A stretch of DNA of 64,000 nucleotides from Pelobates cultripes (taxonomy: Eukaryota > Chordata > Amphibia > Anura > Pelobatidae). The DNA lies in contig OW240914.1 of NCBI GenBank assembly GCA_933207985.1, positions 134,275,119 through 134,339,118 of the forward strand, given 5' to 3'. Under the pieces are notes generated by a model, which saw only the letters and a list, made by a program, of their open reading frames with translations, had not been told where the DNA came from and did no database searches. Position numbers and translations under genes: made by a program. Below, in pieces: positions 56,617 to 64,000 of the stretch. Numbering within the stretch: position 1 is the stretch's first letter; each line of letters begins with the position of its first letter.

Positions 56617-59600
56617 GAACATGTGTACTGTAGAATAATATGATAGATACAAAACACCAGTCTCAAGTTAAAAGAGTTAACATGAGAGTTTATTCCACCA
56701 ATGTTTACCCAGTCACGTATCAACTCTAAAAGACTTGAAAAATATCGTGTGTCAATGATAATAATCCTGTTACCACTGAGAACTGATAAAAAAAGATGTA
56801 AGGGGCAGGGACACCCTCACTTATGATAACCTGAGACTTAAGTATTCTACATCTTTTATAACGGATTTGTAATCAGTGTCCTTACTTCACCTTACACAAT
56901 GTAACCTATAGAGGCCTAGTTTAGGTATGTTAGAACTCAGCACTATATAAATGTAATGCACATACATACCTAAAACAAGAACATTCATCTTACTGAGACA
57001 GATTTTCAGTTTTTGCTAGGCCTACCACGAGACTGAGCTAAGCTGAGTCCAGGGGGGTTACTGAAAAAACATATGTGATAGAAAGCCATTGTAAGGTTGA
57101 GCCTATTTTTTCCACAAATCGAGTCACAGATCTGAAAGTTGCCAGGCTATTTTTGCTTACCTTTTACTCAATTAAATCCCTTTAACAATTTGTTGTTTTT
57201 CTCATTCCTCATTTAACTTACCCATTCATGACAAAATAACACTACCTGCATCATTGCCCTCCATCAAAACCTCAATGTTGTTCCATCCATATGATTTACC
57301 CTTACTACATCTGCCCTCACTCCTTCCATCTTAGTTCTCCCTGTTTCCCTTCTATATCAGCTCTACCTTTTCTTCTTTCTTTCCTTTGGTTATTCCTCTT
57401 TTAACATACACTCTTTACCCCTTTCACTCTCTGCAAGTACAATATCTCAAAGTTGTGCTGTTTTGAACCTTAGATGTGACAGATTTCCATATGAGATGTC
57501 TTGATGCATTGAACATTATGCGGCATTTCCTTGGGCCTTTTGACTTGATGCCCACCGTATAGGCAGATATGGAGTACCACCTTGCCACAGGTTCAGCATC
57601 ATTAAAACGTTTAGATTCAGTTAGACTCAAATCTGGAGTTCCTTTGGAAATTGTCCACAATAACCTGCTCAAATTTGATAGAAATTACCTTAAAGAGAAG
57701 GAAGAGAGTGGGGCAGCGTCTACCAGTGGAAATAAAGACCTTGTTTTATTAATTCTAAAGATACATATAATTGGAGTAAACCTGTTGGTAAATACTGGGT
57801 AAATACTGCAGCATTAGGTACCGTGAGACTTGGTACATTGTCCCTCTTAACCAGAAAGAATAAAAAATAGCCCATATTCAAAGTGACTCACATAACACAC
57901 AAATAGATTAAACTGCAGTTCTACAAAACAATGAACTTGTTTTATCCAAAAGTGTCATAAGAGGGGTTTTATGAGTAATAAGTCATGTGAATGTACTTTT
58001 CTTTGGGAGAGAAAGACACAATATAATACAGTTTGGGGCAGTATATCGGATCTACTTAGAATAAAAGTTCACTTTGTGAATTACATGTATAGACCTAGGC
58101 CAGAGAACGATGTTATACTTGGAGGAAAACTGGTTAAAGAGAGAAATATAGGGGGTCACTAAACTTGCTATAAATGGAGAAAGTTCCAGTTTGGTTTAGA
58201 GATTGGCAAAACAAACTATTACAGGAATGGAAGTTCTCCGTTTTGAAGCCAGGCTTTCCAAATTGGGTGTGTTTATACGGTAACAGAGGCGCCTGCAAAG
58301 GGATATGAATGATTACTATATACAAATGAATTCAATTTCAATACAAGGAATTTCTGTAGACCGTGTTATACACAAAATGTTCCTAATGACATTCTGGAAT
58401 CCTTTAACTTTTGAGGATATTTCAAACTCAGCATTAAACATGGTTTTTAATAAGTGCAACATGAGTGCAGATAGGTTGCAACCAAATTACCATTGGAAGA
58501 GCAATGCCAAAAGAGGGGAGAGCCTTTGACAAAGAAAACCCAATACCCTCTTAGATAGCATGCTTCAAACACATGGTTTGTAAAGGCAAATATAAAACAT
58601 TAAATAGCCCTGTGCCAAAGTAACAATTCAATATCTTCTATGTTGGTGTTCACTATGAGGTAACTTTGAGTTTATTCATTTTTGATCGTTTTATTTTACT
58701 ATTTTTTTTTTTATTTTTTTTTTAAACATTGTTTACACCTACATATAACATTTGTAAGCAACCTGACCTCACAGGTTAAACATATATAAATATGTAGTTA
58801 ATACATCCACACCAAAAAAAAATCACAATAGTAACTATTCTTAATAAAAAAAAAATTCAAAAGCACAGACATTTTTAAACAGCAAGTATGCTTATATGCT
58901 TCAGTTTCTTTTCTCCGTTGAATTTCTTTGCCCTCTTCTCTGAAATATTATTCTATTAATCGCTAAGTAACGAAGGAAGAAACCCTCCATTAATATATTT
59001 CTCATCTTTTTCACACAGTAACACATACGGGTTCATACCATGGATTTTCACATTATCATCTGGTAACGGCAACTGTTATGATTACAGTCCCTCCATTTAA
59101 TATATACTGCTCCAATTTTCTACTCTGCCGCCCTTCTCCACATGCTATTTTATATGTGTCTCCACCCCCCTTTTTCAAATATATTTCGTAAAGCATGATG
59201 GCCCCCTGCTCTTCATATGCTAGTGGGTACGATTGGCTTGCCTACCTTACAACAATACTGCTCCCTCAGTGTTCTACCAGACGTAGGAAAGTGGAAGACA
59301 CATTAGGAGGTGTTGTACCTTTTCTTCAGGATAGCCATCTATAAGGAAAGAACTTTTGTCACATCTGGATCTCAGGAAAGGCTGGCATGTGTTCTAACCC
59401 TTAACATGAACCCTAAGCTTACTTGATCCACTTTCTGTTGTAAAGCCTCAGTAAATGTCAATATTTCCCGTTAACTAAAGGGGTCTTTGATGCAAATAAA
59501 TGAAAAGGATAGATGTTTATAGACATGACACATACATTTATAAATCTTTCTGCATATATGTATAAAAATGTATAGATATAAACAAACTTAAATTGTATAC

Positions 59601-59847
59601 AGACTATACTCTGACGATCTCTTTCCACAGAACCGTAGAGCATAAAACATGCAGTTTGGAGTAAAAACAGGGGAGATAACTGGATACCCAGTAATTTTCC
59701 ACGTGTATCACACTGAGAAGCTTGTTATTCGTTCAATCAAAATATATTGTGTGCTATGTTGCATCCAAAGGAGACATGCAGAGCACTGGCCCCCTCCCAT
59801 CCATGAATATGTACATGCAATTTAATCATATATTCAATCACAAATAT
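56617..59847. other. Intergenic; no gene recognised
   Basis: Several 60-80-codon frames (57569-57802, 57971-58162, 58305-58529) lie on the same strand and could be remnants of one decayed coding repeat, but no motif identifies it. 58690-58860 is A/T low complexity. Confidence 0.45.
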
Positions 59848-59886
59848 ATAGATAGATAGATAGGTAGGTAGAGAGATAGATAGATG
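59848..59886. repeat. (GATA)n/(GGTA)n microsatellite
   Basis: atagatagatagataggtag followed by gtagagagatagatag. Confidence 0.95.
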
Positions 59887-60029
59887 TAATGAATATCACT
59901 GCATTCTGTCAGATTAGTTAGATAATCCTTTAGAGAATACTTGGAGGTACCGTATGCTAAAAATGTGGTTTCCCAGGCTGCAGAGCTCTATATGAGGGAT
60001 GCTGCATAATTAATTTCTTTCTTGGAGTC

Positions 60030-60730
60030 CAGTGTTACGGTAGAGGACACACCAAGTGCTACAAAATTTGAGTCTTGTCACCTAGTCAAGGGGGCGGGGC
60101 TTTGAGGTGATATATATATAGCAGCCATTTTAGGTGATAAACCATTCTAATTGAAAATTTTCACCTACCGGTATCTGGCCCATCCTCCCTCCCTAATTTG
60201 TTTTGGCTGTATATTGTGGGTTAGTTCTTCCCCTGTTTGGTCACGGCGGCCGGGGTTTGGAGAGAGAAATTGGGGGGTAGGTGGGCTGAATAGGTGGGAT
60301 ATATTTTAAATTCAGGAGCAATAGGATGTTTGATTTGGTTTTGGTAGGTTCCAGCTCCTCGGTAGCTCGTAACCTGGGTGTGTAGGGGTATCTTGGAATA
60401 CCCTACAAGTGGAAATGGATGCCCTTGGTGGCTGCGTTAACTGTTTGTGTTATATTAATGTTATATGTTTATATGGATGTATTGATGTTATTTATGGCAG
60501 GGTCATTGTCTGGGGTTAAAGTTATGGTGCTGTGATTTCATTAACAATGACCTTTATGTAATTATTAATGTGTTATGTGTTGTTGACAATGACCTTTAAT
60601 TATTAAATACAAGTTTAAATATTTTAAATAAAGCTGTGATAAATTTAACCCAACTTCAGGGTGTCTGTGTTTTATGGGAATAGGGTTTTTTATAAGGGTT
60701 ATGTTATTAAGATGCCGACGACTATGCGCA
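60030..60730 (+). promoter_or_regulatory. LTR-like or promoter-like segment with GC box, TATA and polyA signal
   Basis: tgttacggtagagg start, GC box ggggcggggc (about 60090), TATA-like tgatatatatatag about 20 bp on, then a GC-richer stretch and, about 500 bp downstream, aataaagctgtgataaattt. This order fits a solo LTR (U3-R-U5). I could not find a target duplication or clean TG..CA ends. Confidence 0.35.
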
Positions 60731-61849
60731 TGTCTTGATTGACAAGGAGCTAAGATGGAACTCATTCCCAGGATAGAGCAGTATCAAATAATATTTTTTA
60801 TTTTATTTTCAGACTCCTACACATATATATCTTTCTGAAATGTAGGGGATAAGTAAACATAATACCAATCCTGGGAAGTTACACCACCTCTTTAATAAGT
60901 CCCCCAGTAACATATACATTTTTATCACAACTACCATGACCAGAAAGAGAACAGCCAATTAGGATGCAACATTAAGTTCTGACTTTATCACATAAATCAC
61001 AGAATGTTATGGGCAGAGCAGTGGGGTTCCATGAAGTTTAGTTCACATGTGAGCGTTTTACATATTTAAGCAGTGATGTTAAAATCTCCAGATATCCCTG
61101 CTGTGCTACCTGATGACATGTACAGCAATGGCTATGTGACTGGGGTAAAAAGAGAAACACAGATTAAGAAAAAGGAACAGAAAACATGAGCTAATGGAGC
61201 AAAGGTATTTATTAAAAAAAAAAAAGACTCATTAACAAAAACATACCCAGAATAAATAACTGTAATAGCCAACATATCTTTCACTGCAGCCAGTGTGAAA
61301 TAATATTATAGGCACGGACAAGTGACAAGAGGACACAAAGGTATTTGCTTTCTACAATGATGCCAGTGTTTCAGCACTGGTTACTGTCGGTGACCTAACG
61401 GTGATATCATATACTGAAGTGCAGTAACCAGCAAGTAGGATTTATTTTAGAACATATAGATGGGGTGACTAAAATGTAGAATGCTTTGAAGCATTTTTTT
61501 TCAACTACTATGCAAAACTGAGCATGTGAAGACATACGGCTAAATATTTAGTTCAAGAGCTATGAGATGCACGCTGGTTCTTTTGGAGCCCAGAGTGTCT
61601 CTTTAACATGGAGTCAAGAGTCACTAATCTTGTTACTAAATCCGAAATCAGCCATAATTCCAACCAAATACGAAACAGCTACTTATTGGTACACTAAAAG
61701 CACTAGCCCTGGGCTCTCAACCAATCAGTTGAGAGAAACAAGTCAAAATGTTTACTTCTGCATTAGCCAAGTCACAGCAAAGTGCCTGGTCATTGAAGGA
61801 AAGAAACCACCATATTTCCCTTCACAAGTTTTTTTTAACAGAAACTGGG

Positions 61850-62080
61850 AAACCGTACACAAAAACTCAATGCAACACAATCACTATATTGAACTATAGT
61901 GGTTATGGTGCTAGGAGTGACCCCCTATTTAAAGAATATATTTTCTACTCTGCTAACCACCCAGTTGAGAGTCAATAGTGGCTTATCATCACTTTAAATT
62001 GTAATTTGGCAGAGGGACACTATAGTGTTAGGAATAAATCTTTGTATTTCTAACACTAAAGTGTTCCTTTAAGCATTTAT
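61850..62080. mobile_element. T2-type MITE fragments
   Basis: 61875-61920 has the tcactatattgaactatagt dyad. 62012-62075 is an imperfect palindrome (gggacactatagtgttagga and taacactaaagtgttccttt) ending in TTAA. Confidence 0.6.
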
Positions 62081-62447
62081 TTCTCAGTTCTAGTAGACAT
62101 TGCAAAATAAGGCAAACATTTACTGAAGCCAAATGTCTTCCCGTTGCTATTTGTGTTATTGCAACAGAAATATTAATATTTGTATATAACATAGACAAGA
62201 GGCACAATTATCTGCAAAACAAACAGGAGACGCTCATAGCTGTTATAAAATAGGAAAACATTTAAGTGGTTTAGATTTTGAGATGAAGTGCATGAGCCAG
62301 TGCATGAGCCAGAGTATTCTTTCACAGCCCTATGCCTGTGGATATTCTATTCACACAGTTCAGACTTGTGACAGATCACCTAGTCACCTAGGACTTGCAC
62401 ACCCCAACCACCACCTCCCTCTAAAAGTAATATAATTGCCCGTAATA

Positions 62448-62830
62448 TAATCACCTACGTTTGCCCCTCCAGAAGGGCTTCCCAGCGACCCAGGAGACAG
62501 CATCGGCTGTGGCAGAATTCACAGAGCCACGGTGAACCTGACCGAATGCAACCCGTAAACACTCTGGAACTCCTAATTGGATCACAGAGCCACTGTGATC
62601 CAGTATAACTTTGTTGAGGGCACTCTCAATCCCAGAGTCACCAAAAAGAGCACTATTTTGAGGAGTGATAGAGTAGGTGGTGAGGCATCGAACCATACCA
62701 AGAAGAGACTGCAAGCGCCACAATTGAAGGTGACCGGGACTTCCCACTCAGCGTTGTGGAACTCTGTGCTGGATTGGAGGATGCTTGCGGCCCAGTCAAG
62801 CATCCTTACTGTAGGCTACACACCTCTGAT
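62448..62830 (-). other. Unassigned minus-strand ORF with possible splice donor
   Basis: 98 codons (62747-62451) with PQNSALFGDSGIESALNKVI and VAFGQVHRGSVNSATADAVS, ending just past an AG/gtgatt. A second frame is also open for 73 codons. It contains the perfect hairpin TGGATCACAG-AGCCA-CTGTGATCCA (62579-62603). No family recognised; possibly an exon of a neighbouring gene or an old repeat. Confidence 0.25.
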
Positions 62831-64000
62831 ACGAGTGCTTTTTGGACACAGTGGGCACTCAGGAGAGAGATTTCTGGGCATGGCATTGGTTAGGAGATGC
62901 GGCATGGGAACCCAGTTTATTGTATAAAATTGTTATTTGGCTCCAAGGTAGCTCTGTGCGCTAATAAAAGTAACTGGTAAGCTACAGACACCTAGGTGCC
63001 AGGTATTATGGAATCCCTAATGTTCTTCTGGTGTCCCCCTGTTGGGAACCCAGGTATAAAAAGGCAACATTCCTGACAATAAACCAATCGGATTTCACCA
63101 TGACATTAAGCCTCGACTAATGTTTGGAAATAGGCTATAATCACTCCCAGAGCTAATCACTAAGGAAAAAGGGGACCTTGGTGATGACACCCAAGGTACT
63201 TGCGGATAGACTGCCACCAGACTCATTGTTTCTTTATATATAGCTTGGTTACTTTCAAATAGAAAAAAATTAAAAGTAGTCTTGATGTTTGCTATTATGG
63301 TTCTGGCATTAGGAATCTATGTAATTACTATTAAGCAGCATCTGTTATTTTGAAGTGCGTATATATACATTTCTAGATACTCATATGTTGCACAGATGCT
63401 CTTTATTGATATTTGTCTATGTTTAACATGTGCAAAATCTTAATAAAAACATACGAAAATGTTCTGAAAATGTTCAAGTGACTATTTAATAGGACATCAC
63501 AAGCACTATAATTATCCAAGAATCAGGAGAACCCTGCTTCTGTCTCTTTTTATCTGCAATGATTTTCTAATATTGCTGCAGCTACATGCTCATTCAGCCC
63601 CCACTGAAATGTCACAGGGGGAAGCATTGCTTTCCCTTGACCATACACGGTGCTGTAAGACAGGCACACTTGCAGCATCAGCATGCAATAATAATCCTTA
63701 ACTTGTACAGACAATATCAGAGTTATCCAGGAGACATACTGTACAGCTGCTATACATATTTGCAGCTTAGTTCTTTAAAAAAAAAAAAAATGAATGAAAC
63801 TAATTGGCTATTAAAAACTAATAAAACTCATAATTTCACTTCTTTTTTTATACCTCCTTCAAATGGACACTTTCATTTCGACGTGTTGGGGTGGACAAGG
63901 GCAGCCCAGAGAAATTGTATGTGACTTATGAATAACACTTTAAGCAACTAAAATATAATTTATGGCAAGAACAATGTATCTTATTTATACAGACTAATTG
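62831..64000. other. Right end of window; no gene recognised
   Basis: 62955-63100 holds gctaataaaagtaac, ccaggtataaaaaggcaaca and gacaataaaccaat, a TATA-like and two polyA-like words that may be LTR-derived. The rest is unremarkable, with an A-run at 63778-63791. Confidence 0.4.

Overview
This window is ordinary vertebrate nuclear DNA, most likely from a frog or toad. It is AT-rich and intron-rich, with one recognisable host gene in 64 kb. The rest is dominated by repeats that together are typical of amphibians: L2 and CR1 LINEs, a Penelope-like retroelement with a GIY-YIG endonuclease, Tc1/mariner and hAT DNA transposons, and many small elements starting TTAAAGG and flanked by TTAA (the T2/Kolobok type described in Xenopus). 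I saw no tRNA, rRNA, CRISPR or bacterial-type operon. The species call is an inference from repeat content.

The host gene lies on the minus strand, 26445 down to 14150. It is a GDNF-family receptor alpha gene, closest to GFRA2 (the neurturin co-receptor that signals through RET). Eight coding exons can be placed to the base. All splice phases agree, and they encode about 441 residues: three cysteine-rich domains and a hydrophobic GPI-anchor tail ending in a stop. The first coding exon (signal peptide) was not found and may lie upstream of the window. The introns hold a nested CR1 plus L1-type insertion (15034-16884), a 134-bp hAT MITE (22076-22209), a Tc1 fragment and Penelope remnants.

Layout. 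1-14000 (downstream of the gene): L2 3' fragment, a 688-bp Tc1 deletion derivative, diverged satellite-like units, a run of TTAA MITEs and a MIR-like SINE. 14150-26445: the gene. 26860-29720: a mariner-type element and an L2 LINE with a damaged reverse transcriptase. 29987-37032: two large hAT-like elements, each with a perfect 8-bp target duplication and each carrying an expanded minisatellite; the second also hosts older insertions. 37300-45470: a Penelope-like element made of one nearly complete copy (minus) joined head-on to a 5'-truncated inverted copy (plus), sitting between (TA)n tracts. 48400-55150: two CR1 elements, the larger split by later insertions, then another hAT-like end with a minisatellite. 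55500-64000: mostly unique-looking sequence with MITE pieces, an LTR-like segment and two unexplained ORFs.

The most interesting signal is a small hairpin motif, (C)TTGA(C/T)AAAG - stem-loop - GAAACRTYG. It is present in all three terminal repeats of the Penelope composite and again at separate degenerate loci. The stem sequence changes between loci but stays paired, which points to a selected RNA structure, possibly related to the hammerhead ribozymes known from Penelope elements.
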